From positions 2,480,001 to 2,544,000 of the forward strand of contig NZ_CP059491.1 in assembly GCF_014041935.1 (NCBI RefSeq): a DNA stretch of 64,000 nucleotides, given 5' to 3'. How positions within the stretch are numbered: the first letter of the stretch is position 1; every line of letters starts with the position of its first letter. This stretch comes from Gordonia jinghuaiqii (GTDB lineage: Bacteria; Actinomycetota; Actinomycetes; Mycobacteriales; Mycobacteriaceae). The translations under genes were made by a program, and so were the position numbers. Shown one piece after another: positions 35,955 through 46,969 of this stretch. The notes under the pieces are model-generated. The model worked only from the letters and a program-made list of their open reading frames with translations. It made no database searches and was not told the DNA's origin.

Positions 35955-38630
35955 GTGCAGACGCATGACATCCGGAAGCGCTTTCTGGACCACTTCATCA
36001 AGGCCGGCCACACCGAGGTGCCGAGTGCCTCGTTGCTGCTCGACGACCCCAACCTGTTGTTCGTCAACGCGGGCATGGTGCCGTTCAAGCCGTTCTTCCT
36101 GGGTGAGCGGACGCCGCCGTACTCGCGCGCGACCAGCGTCCAGAAGTGTGTGCGCACCCTCGACATCGACGAGGTCGGGATCACCACCCGGCACAACACC
36201 TTCTTCCAGATGGCCGGCAACTTCTCGTTCGGCGACTACTTCAAGCGCGAGGCGATCACCTTCGCCTGGACGCTGCTGACCAACAGCGTCGACGACGGCG
36301 GTTACGGCATCGACCCCCAGAAGCTGTGGCCCACCGTCTACCTCGACGACGACGAGGCCGAGGCCATCTGGCGCGACGAGATCGGTGTGCCCGCCGAACG
36401 CATCCAGCGCCGCGGGATGAAGGACAACTACTGGTCGATGGGCGTACCCGGCCCGTGCGGTCCGTGTTCGGAGATCTTCTTCGACCGCGGACCCGAGTAC
36501 GGCGTCGAGGGCGGCCCGGAGGCCGACGAGGACCGCTACATCGAGATCTGGAATCTCGTGTTCATGCAGAACGTGCGCGGACCCGGCGGCGGCAAGGACA
36601 ACTACGAGATCCTCGGCCCGCTACCCAAGCAGAACATCGACACCGGCATGGGCGTCGAACGCGTCGCCTGCCTGCTCCAGGGTGTCGACAACGTCTACGA
36701 GACCGATCTGCTCAAGCCGATCATCGATCTCGCCGCGGAACTGTCCGGGCGTGCCTACGGCGCGGGCTCACACGACGACGACGTCCGTTTCCGCGTGATC
36801 GCCGACCACGCGCGCACCTCGGCGATGCTGATCGGCGACGGCGTCCTGCCCGGCAACGACGGCCGCGGATACGTCCTGCGCCGGCTGCTGCGGCGAGTGG
36901 TCCGGTCCATGCGGCTGCTCGGGACCGGCGACGACAAGGCCACCATGGGCACGATCATCGGCAAGGTCATCGACCTGATGGCGCCGTCGTACCCCGAGCT
37001 CGAGACCCAGCGCCGCCACATCGTCGACGTCGCCGTCGGTGAGGAGACCTCGTTCGCCAAGACCCTCGCCGCCGGTTCCAAGCTGTTCGCCGACGCCGCC
37101 ACCGCCACCAAGAAGGCCTCGCGCACCACCATCGCCGGGGCCGACGCCTTCACCCTGCACGACACCTACGGCTTCCCGATCGACCTGACGCTCGAGATGG
37201 CCGCCGAGGCCGGACTCGCCGTCGACCAGGAGGGTTTCACCGCCCTCATGGCCGAGCAGAAGCAGCGCGCCAAGGCCGACGCCACCGCCCGGAAGACCGG
37301 ACACGCCGACCTCAGCGTGTATCGCGACTTCCTCGACCGCGGACCGACGGAGTTCACCGGCTTCGACGAGTTGGTGTCGGAGGCCCGCATCCTGGGTCTG
37401 GTCGCCGACGGCGCTCGAATGCCCGCGGCGTCGGCCGGTCAGGAACTCACGGTCGTCCTCGACCGCACCCCGCTCTACGCCGAGTCCGGCGGCCAGATGG
37501 CCGACATCGGCACCATCACCACCGGTTCGGGTGTCCGCATGTCGGTCACCGACGTGCAGAAGGTCGGCAAGTCGGTGTGGCTGCACAAGGTGCGCGTCGA
37601 CGAGGGCGAGATCGAAGAGGGCGACGAGGTCCTCGCGGCCGTGGACACCGCATGGCGTCACGGCGCGACGCAGGGACACTCGGGCACCCACATGGTCCAC
37701 GCCGCGTTGCGCGAGGTCCTCGGCCCGGGCGCCACCCAGGCCGGTTCGCTGAACCGGCCGGGCTATCTGCGCTTCGACTTCAACGCCGGCGGTCCGGTGA
37801 CCGAGGCGCAGCGTCGTGAGATCGAGGAGATCAGCAACGCCGCCGTCGAGGCCGACTACCAGGTCAACACCTTCGAGACCGGGCTGACCGAGGCCAAGGC
37901 GATGGGTGCCATGGCGCTGTTCGGCGAGAACTACGGCGACGTGGTCCGTGTCGTCGAGATCGGCGGGCCGTTCTCGATGGAGCTCTGTGGCGGCACCCAC
38001 GTCGCGTCGTCGTCGCGGATCGGTCCGATCACGCTGATCGGAGAGTCGTCGGTCGGCTCGGGCGTGCGCCGCGTCGAGGCCTACGTCGGCATGGACTCGT
38101 TCCGCTTCCTGTCCAAGGAACGTGCGCTGCTCGCCGGTCTGGCGTCGTCACTGAAGGTGCCGTCCGAGGAGGTGCCGGGCCGCGTGGAGCAGCTCGTCAC
38201 CAAGCTCCGCGACGCCGAGAAAGAACTGGCCAGGGTGCGCGCCGAGCAGGCGCAGGCCGCGGTCTCCGGTCTCCTCGACACCGCCACCACCGTCGGCTCG
38301 ACGCTCGTCGTCGAGGGGCGTGTGCCCGGCCTCGACGCCAACGGCCTGCGCTCAGTGGTCACCGATCTCCGTGGCCGCGTCGCCGACCGTCAGGCCGTGT
38401 TCGCGCTCTTCTCGCCGAGCACCGACGGCCCGGAGGCCAAGGTGCCGTTCGTGATCGCCACCACCGGTGCCGCACGCGACGCCGGGATCAAGGCAGGCGA
38501 TCTGGTCAAGGAGGTCGCACCGCTGGTCGGCGGTCGCGGTGGCGGCAAGCCGGATCTGGCCCAGGGCTCCGGCACCGATCCGGGCGGGATCGACGCGGCC
38601 TTGTCACGCATCCGCGAGCTCGTCGGCTGA
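35955..38630 (+). CDS. alaS: Alanyl-tRNA synthetase
   Basis: 891 residues, full length. Aminoacylation domain from [20 protein letters not shown] with motif 2 [18 protein letters not shown]; editing domain with the zinc-site pair HSGTHMVH and MELCGGTH; C-terminal oligomerisation and DHHA1-like domain with [15 protein letters not shown] near the end. GTG 35955 gives the conserved start [14 protein letters not shown]; an ATG at 35964 is out of frame. Its TGA overlaps the next ATG. Confidence 0.97.
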   Translation: MQTHDIRKRFLDHFIKAGHTEVPSASLLLDDPNLLFVNAGMVPFKPFFLGERTPPYSRATSVQKCVRTLDIDEVGITTRHNTFFQMAGNFSFGDYFKREAITFAWTLLTNSVDDGGYGIDPQKLWPTVYLDDDEAEAIWRDEIGVPAERIQRRGMKDNYWSMGVPGPCGPCSEIFFDRGPEYGVEGGPEADEDRYIEIWNLVFMQNVRGPGGGKDNYEILGPLPKQNIDTGMGVERVACLLQGVDNVYETDLLKPIIDLAAELSGRAYGAGSHDDDVRFRVIADHARTSAMLIGDGVLPGNDGRGYVLRRLLRRVVRSMRLLGTGDDKATMGTIIGKVIDLMAPSYPELETQRRHIVDVAVGEETSFAKTLAAGSKLFADAATATKKASRTTIAGADAFTLHDTYGFPIDLTLEMAAEAGLAVDQEGFTALMAEQKQRAKADATARKTGHADLSVYRDFLDRGPTEFTGFDELVSEARILGLVADGARMPAASAGQELTVVLDRTPLYAESGGQMADIGTITTGSGVRMSVTDVQKVGKSVWLHKVRVDEGEIEEGDEVLAAVDTAWRHGATQGHSGTHMVHAALREVLGPGATQAGSLNRPGYLRFDFNAGGPVTEAQRREIEEISNAAVEADYQVNTFETGLTEAKAMGAMALFGENYGDVVRVVEIGGPFSMELCGGTHVASSSRIGPITLIGESSVGSGVRRVEAYVGMDSFRFLSKERALLAGLASSLKVPSEEVPGRVEQLVTKLRDAEKELARVRAEQAQAAVSGLLDTATTVGSTLVVEGRVPGLDANGLRSVVTDLRGRVADRQAVFALFSPSTDGPEAKVPFVIATTGAARDAGIKAGDLVKEVAPLVGGRGGGKPDLAQGSGTDPGGIDAALSRIRELVG

Positions 38631-39091
38631 TGCCGGATCCCGAACCTCAGCCGAACGGTCCCCGGCGCGCTCGTGGCCGGCTGCTCGGCATCGACGTGGG
38701 GAGCGTACGGATCGGTGTCGCGGTGTGCGATCCCGACGGCATTCTCGCCACGCCGGTCGAGACCGTTCGCCGGACACCTTCGGCGACAGCCGATCTCGAC
38801 CGGATCGCGGACCTCGTCACCGAATACGACGCGATCGGCGTGGTCATCGGACTGCCGAAGACGTTGAAGAACACCGCAGGCGCGGCGGCCGAGACCGCAC
38901 GCGAATTCGGCGATCGCCTCGCCGCGCGCATCGCGCCGGTCGAGGTGGCTTGGCAGGACGAACGTTTCACGACGGTGACCGCTCAGCAGGCGCTGCACGC
39001 GAGCGGTCGTTCGGTGAAGTCGTCGCGGAGCGTCATCGATCAGGCCGCGGCGGTCGCTATTCTCCAGGGGTGGCTCGATGCGCGACGGTGA
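38630..39091 (+). CDS. ruvX: Holliday-junction resolvase-like protein RuvX (YqgF)
   Basis: 153 residues. RNase H-fold protein thought to act in 16S/pre-rRNA processing or as a resolvase. GIDVGSVRIGVAVCDPDG carries the first catalytic Asp, VVIGLPKTLKNTAG the second element, and WQDERFTT and SVIDQAAAVAILQ the last acids. ATG overlaps the alaS stop. The alaS-ruvX-mltG-aroE order is conserved in actinobacteria. Confidence 0.93.
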   Translation: MPDPEPQPNGPRRARGRLLGIDVGSVRIGVAVCDPDGILATPVETVRRTPSATADLDRIADLVTEYDAIGVVIGLPKTLKNTAGAAAETAREFGDRLAARIAPVEVAWQDERFTTVTAQQALHASGRSVKSSRSVIDQAAAVAILQGWLDARR

Positions 39092-39131
39092 ATCAGTAGA
39101 CCCCACAACAGACTCGGGAGGGGATCCTTCG

Positions 39132-40862
39132 GTGACCGAAGATCGGCGTCGCACGCGACACCGGGATGGCCAGGGACGCCGGGCCGCCGACGGCATGGAT
39201 CCCGAGCGCCTGCGGTATTTCACCCAGCCCGCCGACGGTTCGCCGCACACGCGGCATCGTCGTCGGCGCACGGGCCAGCAGGGCGACACACCGGGACGCG
39301 AGCCGGAGCCCCCGCAGGCCCCGGTACGCCGGGAGGCCGGCGAGTTCCGGGCCCGCGCGACGCCGGTGCGTATCCCTCCGCCGGCGCAGCAGGCACCACA
39401 AGCACCGCAGCAGGCACAGCCGAGACCCGCCGCGCCGCAGCCCCCCGCCGCGCCGCCCCGACAGGCGGCACCGGCCCCCGCACCCACTCCGGCCCCCGCA
39501 CCCACTCCAGCCCCCGCACCCACTCCGGCCGCCGCACCCACCCCGTCGCGATCCGCGCAGCCACCCGGCCACCCCGAATCGCGCCATGTCCGGTCCCGCC
39601 GCGATGAGCCCCGCCGCGATGAGCCCCGCCGCGATGAGCCCGGGACGGACGAGGACTGGTGGCCCGGCGCCGACGACGTCGAGGCGGCCGAGCCGACACG
39701 CCGCGCACCGCGTCGCACACGCAAGAATCGCCGCGCGGTGCTGGCGCTGGTCATTGTCTTCATGCTCGCGCTCATCACCGGCGTCGGGTACTACGGCCTG
39801 AGGGCGACCGGGATGCTCGAATCCCGCAAGGACTACACCAACGCGGCGGGTGCCGGTGACGTGATCGTCGACATCCCCGACAATTCGACGCTGGCCGACT
39901 TCGGTCGCATCCTCACCGACGCCGACGTGGTCGGCAGCGTGCGCGCTTTCGTCGATGCCGCAGGCGGACAACCGATGTCCGGCGGCCTGTACAAGATGCG
40001 GACGCAGATCCCGGCGACCACCGCGGTCGAGATGCTCACCGACGACGGTGCCGAGCACCGTGTCGGCCGGGTGGTGGTGCCGCCCGGCCTGCAACTCGAT
40101 TCCAAGACCGGCATCGACGGCAAGGTGACGCCCGGCATCTTCGCCCTCATCGAGAAGGCGACGTCGATCTCGTTCAACGGCCGGCCCGAAGGGGTCACCG
40201 CCGCCGAACTGGAGAAGGCCGCCGCCGAGGCGACCCCGGAGGAACTGGGTGTGCCGGAGTGGGCGCGCGAGAACGTCGCCGGCATGACCGGCGACCACCG
40301 GCGAATCGAAGGTCTCATCGCGCCGACCACGTGGGAACGTGTCGAACCCGACCACACCGCCGTGCAGATCCTGCACGAGATGATCTCCAAGAGCGGGATC
40401 ATGTTCGACCAGTGGGGGCTGGTGAGCCGCAACAACTCCGGGCTGGACCCGTATCAGACGCTGATCGCGGCGTCGATCGTCGAACGTGAGGTCCGGCACG
40501 TCGAAGACGCTCCCAAGGTCGCGCGGGTCATCCGCAACCGGCTCGACAAGGATCAGCGTCTGGAGATGGACTCGACGCAGAACTACACCGCGGCGGTGAC
40601 CAACATCGATGTGCACGGCGAGGCCTACAAAGCCGACAACGAGTGGAACACCTACCGCTACAACGGTCTTCCGCCCACCCCGATCGCCGCGGTCGGAGTG
40701 CCGGCGCTCGAGGCGATGCTCGATCCGGCCCCGGGTTCCTGGTTGTACTTCGTGACCGTGGACACCGCCGGAACCACCTTGTTCGCGAACACCTTCGAGG
40801 AACACAAGCGCAACCGCAACGTGGCGTGCCACAACAAGCTCGTGGCCACGGGCTGTCAGTGA
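39132..40862 (+). CDS. mltG: Endolytic transglycosylase MltG
   Basis: 576 residues from GTG 39132, supported by GGGAGGGG upstream; ATG 39078, overlapping ruvX, is an alternative (594 residues). A long cytoplasmic N-terminus is rich in Pro/Ala/Gln with PAPTPA repeats and three RRDEP repeats. One TM follows (about 218-238, AVLALVIVFMLALITGVGYY). Then comes the extracytoplasmic YceG domain with DPYQTLIAASIVEREV, holding the catalytic Glu, and NTYRYNGLPPTPIAAVG. MltG cleaves nascent glycan strands and sets their length. The stop lies in a 14-bp direct repeat shared with the aroE start. Confidence 0.92.
   Translation: MTEDRRRTRHRDGQGRRAADGMDPERLRYFTQPADGSPHTRHRRRRTGQQGDTPGREPEPPQAPVRREAGEFRARATPVRIPPPAQQAPQAPQQAQPRPAAPQPPAAPPRQAAPAPAPTPAPAPTPAPAPTPAAAPTPSRSAQPPGHPESRHVRSRRDEPRRDEPRRDEPGTDEDWWPGADDVEAAEPTRRAPRRTRKNRRAVLALVIVFMLALITGVGYYGLRATGMLESRKDYTNAAGAGDVIVDIPDNSTLADFGRILTDADVVGSVRAFVDAAGGQPMSGGLYKMRTQIPATTAVEMLTDDGAEHRVGRVVVPPGLQLDSKTGIDGKVTPGIFALIEKATSISFNGRPEGVTAAELEKAAAEATPEELGVPEWARENVAGMTGDHRRIEGLIAPTTWERVEPDHTAVQILHEMISKSGIMFDQWGLVSRNNSGLDPYQTLIAASIVEREVRHVEDAPKVARVIRNRLDKDQRLEMDSTQNYTAAVTNIDVHGEAYKADNEWNTYRYNGLPPTPIAAVGVPALEAMLDPAPGSWLYFVTVDTAGTTLFANTFEEHKRNRNVACHNKLVATGCQ
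39597..39641 (+). repeat. Three perfect 15-bp tandem repeats in mltG
   Basis: CGCCGCGATGAGCCC occurs three times without gap and encodes RRDEP pentads in the cytoplasmic tail. An upstream stretch (about 39475-39545) has 18-bp repeats coding for PAPTPA units. Confidence 0.92.
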
Positions 40863-40879
40863 ACGCGGGCTGTCAGTGA
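40849..40879 (+). repeat. 14-bp direct repeat across the mltG stop / aroE start
   Basis: CGGGCTGTCAGTGA at 40849-40862 and again at 40866-40879 (17-bp offset). Each copy contains GTGA: in the first the TGA ends mltG, in the second the GTG starts aroE. This suggests that a 4-bp overlapping junction was split by a tandem duplication. Confidence 0.85.
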
Positions 40880-41733
40880 GTACGGGGTCTCCCTACGGCG
40901 CGCACCGTCGCGCCGCGGTCCTGGGATCACCGATCCGCCACTCGCGCTCGCCGCGAGTGCATCTCGCCGCGTACCGGGCGCTCGGGCTGACCGACTGGAC
41001 CTATGACCGCATCGAATGCACCGCCGACCGCCTCCCGGCGGTCGTGTCCGGTGCCGATCCGGACTTCGTCGGGTTCTCGGTCACCATGCCCAACAAGCTC
41101 GCCGCTCTCGAGTTCGCCTCGGAGCGGACCGAACGCGCCGAACTCGTCGGCTCGGCCAACACACTGGTGCGCTCCGAGTCGGGGTGGACCGCGGACTGCA
41201 CCGACATCGACGGTATGGCCGGCGCGCTGACCGGACTCGCCGTCGACGCCGACATCGCCGCGGGCGCAGACCCGGTCGCCGTCGTCGTCGGTGCGGGTGG
41301 AACGGCGTTGCCGACGGTGATGGCGCTCGTCGGGATCGGCATCACCGAACTCACCGTCGTGGCGCGCGACGCCCGACGCGCGGGCCCGGTGCTCGAGCTG
41401 TGCGAACGGCTGGGAGTAGCCGGACGCGTCGTTCCCTTCGCGCTCGACCCCGAGCTGGATCGTCGTTGCCGGAACGCGGCCGTCGTGGTGTCGACGGTGC
41501 CTGCGCCCGCCGCGGCGGACCTGGCCCCGGCGGTGGCGCGGGCGGACAAGGTCGTCGATGTGATCTATGACCCGTGGCCGACGCCGTTGGCCGAGGCGGT
41601 CGACGCCGCGGGCGGCACCGTCGTCGGGGGACTGGTCATGCTCGTGAATCAGGCTTTTCGGCAGGTCGAACTCTTCACCGGCCTGCCCGCCCCGCGCGAG
41701 GTCATGATCGAGGCGCTCGCCGCGAACGACTGA
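40876..41733 (+). CDS. aroE: Shikimate dehydrogenase
   Basis: 285 residues. Reduces 3-dehydroshikimate with NADPH. GSPIRHSRSPRVHLAAY binds shikimate, VTMPNKLAAL carries the catalytic Lys, DCTDIDGM the catalytic Asp, and VVVGAGGTALPTVMAL is the nucleotide-binding loop. GTG start without a good Shine-Dalgarno, 13 nt after mltG. First gene of a cluster with aroC, aroK and aroB. The stop lies in a 23-bp tandem duplication. Confidence 0.93.
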   Translation: MSTGSPYGAHRRAAVLGSPIRHSRSPRVHLAAYRALGLTDWTYDRIECTADRLPAVVSGADPDFVGFSVTMPNKLAALEFASERTERAELVGSANTLVRSESGWTADCTDIDGMAGALTGLAVDADIAAGADPVAVVVGAGGTALPTVMALVGIGITELTVVARDARRAGPVLELCERLGVAGRVVPFALDPELDRRCRNAAVVVSTVPAPAAADLAPAVARADKVVDVIYDPWPTPLAEAVDAAGGTVVGGLVMLVNQAFRQVELFTGLPAPREVMIEALAAND

Positions 41734-41766
41734 TCGGCTTCTCCGCGAACGACTGACCGGCTTCGC
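41721..41766 (+). repeat. 23-bp tandem duplication spanning the aroE stop codon
   Basis: Copies at 41721-41743 and 41744-41766 share CGCGAACGACTGA and differ at only two positions afterwards; both contain GACTGA, the end of aroE. Confidence 0.85.
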
Positions 41767-41827
41767 CGGGGCCGGCCCCTGTGGAATCCCAGGCGGTGTA
41801 CGCGCCGTCGGCAGCCATGCTCGACCG

Positions 41828-42238
41828 ATGGCCGAATGCGTGATCCTGGTGTGGCTGATGGTCATCGCCGACACCGACGCCCGAACGCTGCGCATCCCGA
41901 ATCGGCTCGTCTGGCCTGCTCTCTGGGCGGTGGCGGCGCTGAGTGTGGCGCACCCCGCGGTGGGAGTGTCCGCACTCGTCGCGGCGACGCCGTACACGCT
42001 GACCTACCTGCTGCGCTGGTGCGGCGGCGGGGACGTCAAACTTGCCGCCGTGTGCGGTGGCCTCGTCCACCGGTGGGACGAGGCCCTGATCCTGGTGGCC
42101 CTGGCCTCGTTGATCGCCCTGGCGATGGTCGGGCTCGGCTCGCTGCGCGGGAGGGATCAGGGCGGGAGGGAACACGGCGGCCACCCGCACGGGCCGGCAC
42201 TCGCCGGGGCCACCGTCGTCGTCGCCGGACTCCTCTGA
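41828..42238 (+). CDS. Short A24-family (prepilin-peptidase-like) membrane protease
   Basis: 136 residues, about half the size of PilD-type enzymes and lacking their methyltransferase part. The two catalytic Asp motifs of the aspartic A24 family are present: ADTDARTLRIPN and GGGDVKLAAV. Four hydrophobic segments fit a polytopic membrane protein. Position between aroE and aroC is the same as mycobacterial Rv2551c. No pilin genes are in the window, so the substrate is unknown. Start ATG lacks a strong Shine-Dalgarno. Confidence 0.82.
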   Translation: MAECVILVWLMVIADTDARTLRIPNRLVWPALWAVAALSVAHPAVGVSALVAATPYTLTYLLRWCGGGDVKLAAVCGGLVHRWDEALILVALASLIALAMVGLGSLRGRDQGGREHGGHPHGPALAGATVVVAGLL

Positions 42239-42280
42239 CGACGGGACAGATGCCTCCGCCGTCGGGGTGCGAGGAGCAGC

Positions 42281-43485
42281 ATGGAACAATCGATCACTGT
42301 GTTGCGCTGGATAACTGCCGGAGAATCCCACGGACCTGCCCTGGTCGCCATCGTCGAGGGCATGGTTGCCGGTGTCGAGGTGACCTCGACCGACATCGCC
42401 GAGCAGCTCGCTCGCCGCCGACTCGGCTACGGACGCGGTGCGCGGATGAAGTTCGAGGCCGACAAGGTCACCGTGCTCGGCGGCGTCCGCCACGGCCTCA
42501 CCATGGGCGGTCCGGTCGCGATCGAGATCGGCAACACCGAGTGGCCCAAGTGGGAGACGGTGATGGCGGCCGACCCGGTCGATGCCGCCGAACTCGAGGG
42601 CAGCGCCCGCAACGCACCCCTCACCCGGCCTCGCCCCGGGCACGCCGACTACTCCGGGATGCTCAAGTACGGCTTCGACGACGCCCGTCCCGTGCTCGAG
42701 CGCGCCAGCGCCCGGGAGACCGCGGCCCGGGTCGCCGCCGGCACCGTCGCCCGCAACTTCCTGCGCCAGGTCCTCGGCATCGACGTGATCTCCCATGTGA
42801 TCTCGATCGGCGCGAGCGAACCGTATGGGGGTCCGCCGCCGCGGTTCGCCGACCTCGACGCCATCGATGCCAGCCCCGTCCGCGCGTTCGACGCCGACGC
42901 CGAGAAGTCGATGATCGACGAGATCGAGGCCGCCAAGAAGGACGGCGACACCCTCGGCGGCGTCGTGGAGATCGTCGCCACCGGTGTACCCGTCGGACTC
43001 GGATCGCACGTCAGCGGCGAGACCCGCCTCGACGCGCGTCTGGCGGCCGCACTCATGGGTATCCAGGCGATCAAGGGCGTGGAGGTGGGCGACGGTTTCA
43101 CCACCGCGCGGCGCCGCGGCAGCGAGGCGCACGACGAGATGGTGCCCGGTCCCGACGGCGTGCTGCGCTCCACCAACCGTGCCGGTGGCCTCGAAGGTGG
43201 CATGACCAACGGTGAGGACCTCCGGGTGCGCATCGCGATGAAGCCGATCTCGACGGTGCCGCGCGCGCTGTCGACCATCGACATGGCCACGGGGGAGACC
43301 GCCAGCGCCATCCACCAGCGTTCGGATGTGTGTGCCGTGCCGGCCGCAGGTGTGGTCGCCGAGGCCATGGTCGCGCTCGTCGTCGCGCAGGCCGCACTGG
43401 ACAAGTTCGGCGGCGACTCGGTCGCCGAGACCGCGACCAACCTCCGCTCCTACCAGGCCGGTGTCGACGCGCGTCCGCCGCGCCC

Positions 43486-43489
<4 letters not shown>
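42281..43489 (+). CDS. aroC: Chorismate synthase
   Basis: 402 residues. Converts EPSP to chorismate with reduced [36 protein letters not shown], the GNTEWPKWE loop, [31 protein letters not shown] and the late [14 protein letters not shown] are family signatures. ATG 42281 has GAGGAG upstream; many homologues begin at the position of GTG 42299 (VLRWITAG), so the first six residues are uncertain. The stop overlaps aroK (ATGA). Called aroF in mycobacteria. Confidence 0.95.
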
Positions 43490-45172
<1,683 letters not shown>

Positions 45173-45179
45173 ACGCACA

Positions 45180-45241
45180 CCCACCAGCAAACGACGAACC
45201 CACCACGAAACTTCGTGGTGGGTTCGTCGATTGCTGGTGGG
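45180..45241. terminator. Bidirectional terminator: 62-nt near-perfect palindrome
   Basis: CCCACCAGCAA (45180-45190) plus CGACGAACCCACCACGAA (45192-45209) pair with TTCGTGGTGGGTTCGTCG (45212-45229) and TTGCTGGTGGG (45231-45241): 29 bp with a single A-A mismatch and a minimal loop. It lies between convergent aroB and the minus-strand gene and can terminate both. Confidence 0.92.
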
Positions 45242-45250
45242 TTTACGGAT

Positions 45251-45736
45251 TCACTGCGCGTCGGCGTGGCGATCCTCGTGGACCGACCAGTCGTCCTCGG
45301 CGGCGTCCTTGTTCTGCTGCCGGCGGATCAGGAAGCGGCCGACGGCCGCGCCGACGAAGGCCGGCACGAACACGAGCAGCGCGGTGAACGACGCCCCGGC
45401 GAACAGTTCGATGAACAGGCTCGACTGTCCGATACCCGCCAGGACGGTGGTACCGAGAATCCACGAGATCAGGCCGGCGAGGACTCCCGCGAGGACGCCG
45501 GCCTTCAGCCAGAGGATGGTCAGGTCCTCGTAGTCGTCGGGATCGGGGTTGGCGCGGGCATCGCGGATACCGTCGAAGCCGCCCCAGAGGAGGGCCACAA
45601 GCACGACAGCGGCGATCGCAATGGTGCGCCACGTCGTGGAGTTCAGCGGGGCCTCGACCACCGCGACACCGAGCAGGACGCGGGCGAGTACGTGAACTGC
45701 GGTCATCGAGAGACCGCGCAACAACCACGAAGACAT
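45251..45736 (-). CDS. Four-TM membrane protein (B-4DMT / Rv2536-like family)
   Basis: 161 residues. Four hydrophobic segments (about 12-30, 36-53, 71-92, 98-125), with GGFDGIRDARANPDPDDYEDLT in the cytoplasmic loop and a charged tail. It resembles the small actinobacterial membrane protein found between the aro genes and pepQ in mycobacteria (Rv2536). Function unknown; the transporter label used for such proteins is not proven. ATG 45736 is preferred because a TAGTAT -10 lies exactly 7 nt upstream; ATG 45745 is within that box. Convergent with aroB and divergent from pepQ. Confidence 0.8.
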   Translation of the reverse strand: MSSWLLRGLSMTAVHVLARVLLGVAVVEAPLNSTTWRTIAIAAVVLVALLWGGFDGIRDARANPDPDDYEDLTILWLKAGVLAGVLAGLISWILGTTVLAGIGQSSLFIELFAGASFTALLVFVPAFVGAAVGRFLIRRQQNKDAAEDDWSVHEDRHADAQ

Positions 45737-45743
45737 GCGCGTC

Positions 45744-45749
45744 ATACTA
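45744..45749 (-). promoter_or_regulatory. -10 box (TAGTAT) of the membrane-protein gene; leaderless
   Basis: Read on the minus strand TAGTAT is followed by 7 nt (GACGCGC) and then the ATG. No Shine-Dalgarno exists in so short a space, so a leaderless transcript is expected. Confidence 0.5.
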
Positions 45750-45819
45750 CGCACGGTTGTGGTGATTGCGGACACACCCGCACGATACGGCTGGGTTCGC
45801 TTGCCGTGCGTGCCCGCCG

Positions 45820-45825
45820 TAGCGT
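45820..45825 (+). promoter_or_regulatory. -10 box (TAGCGT) of pepQ; leaderless
   Basis: TAGCGT fits TANNNT and is followed by 7 nt (GGCACCG) and the GTG of pepQ. Together with the minus-strand box at 45744-45749 it forms a divergent leaderless promoter pair in 96 bp. Confidence 0.5.
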
Positions 45826-45832
45826 GGCACCG

Positions 45833-46948
45833 GTGGCGCACACTCATGACACAGCGGGCAGACGAAACCGGTTGCGGGACACCCTGGCGGCCCGCACCGA
45901 CGGCACACCCGTCGACGCCTTCGTCGTCTCCGACCTCGTCAACGTCCGCTATCTCACCGGGTTCACCGGTTCCAACGCGGCCGTTCTCATCGACGTCGCG
46001 GACCCCGCCGCCGACCGCATCGCGACCGACGGCCGCTACCTCACCCAGGTCGCCGCGCAGGTGCCCGACGTCGAGCCGGTGATCGAACGGGCATGCGTGC
46101 CCGCGCTCGTCGACCACGCCCGGACCGCGGGTGCATCCCGCATCGGGTTCGAGGCCGATGAGCAGACCGTGGCGACTCATCGGGCGTTGAGCTCGTCCCT
46201 GGAGGGCAGCGGCGTCGAACTCGTCCCGCTGACCGGCGTCGTGCAGGGTCTGCGCGCGGTCAAGGAGCCGGGGGAGATCGAGCTGCTCCGCGCGGCGTGC
46301 GCCATCGGCGATGCGGCGCTCGCGGCGATCATCGCCGACGGTGTGCTGCGCGCCGGCACCACCGAACGGGAGGCCGCGCGGGCCCTCGAGTGGGAGATGT
46401 ACCGCCTCGGCGCCGACGGGATCGCCTTCGAGACGATCGTGGCCGCCGGCGCACACTCCGCGATCCCGCACCACCGGCCGACGCACTCCGCGCTCGCCGA
46501 CGGTGATCTCGTCAAGATCGACTTCGGCGCGATCGTCGACGGGTACCACTCGGACATGACGCGCACCTACGTGCTGCGACGTGCCGCGCCGTGGCAGCGC
46601 GACCTCTACGAACTCGTCGCCACCGCGCAGGCCGCCGGGTGCGCGGCCCTGACCCCGGGGGCGGAGCTGCGCGCGGTCGACGCGGCGGCGCGCGAGGTGA
46701 TCGCCGACGCGGGGCACGGCGAGCACTACGTGCACGGTCTCGGTCACGGGGTGGGGTTGCAGATCCACGAAGCGCCCGGGATCGGCAAACTCGCGACAGG
46801 TACACTGCCATGCGGTGCTGCGGTCACCGTGGAGCCCGGTGTCTACCTACCCGGATGGGGTGGGGTCCGCATCGAGGACACCCTGGTCGTCACCACCGGC
46901 GACCCCGACCTGCTGACCGCCACCGACAAGACATTCACCGTCATCTGA
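45833..46948 (+). CDS. pepQ: M24-family aminopeptidase P / Xaa-Pro dipeptidase
   Basis: 371 residues from GTG 45833; the frame is open far upstream but that part is antisense to the membrane-protein gene. The N-terminal creatinase-type domain (VDAFVVSDLVNVRYLTGFTG) is followed by the pita-bread domain with metal ligands in KIDFGAIVDGYHSDMTRTYV (two Asp), GLGHGVGLQIHEAPGI (His), VTVEPGVYLPG (Glu) and GVRIEDTLVV (Glu). It cleaves peptides next to proline. It precedes efp, a translation factor for polyproline stretches, as in most actinobacteria. Confidence 0.93.
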   Translation: MAHTHDTAGRRNRLRDTLAARTDGTPVDAFVVSDLVNVRYLTGFTGSNAAVLIDVADPAADRIATDGRYLTQVAAQVPDVEPVIERACVPALVDHARTAGASRIGFEADEQTVATHRALSSSLEGSGVELVPLTGVVQGLRAVKEPGEIELLRAACAIGDAALAAIIADGVLRAGTTEREAARALEWEMYRLGADGIAFETIVAAGAHSAIPHHRPTHSALADGDLVKIDFGAIVDGYHSDMTRTYVLRRAAPWQRDLYELVATAQAAGCAALTPGAELRAVDAAAREVIADAGHGEHYVHGLGHGVGLQIHEAPGIGKLATGTLPCGAAVTVEPGVYLPGWGGVRIEDTLVVTTGDPDLLTATDKTFTVI

Positions 46949-46969
46949 CTGCAAGGGAAGACACACCAC

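Noticed and set aside
35900-35968. Leader ORF before alaS (ATG 35903, 21 codons)
   Set aside because: Its ATG lies only 3 nt after the -10 box, upstream of the expected start site, so it would not be on the mRNA.
39078-39131. MltG start at ATG 39078
   Set aside because: Possible, but it overlaps ruvX by 14 bp and has a weaker Shine-Dalgarno than GTG 39132; kept as an alternative.
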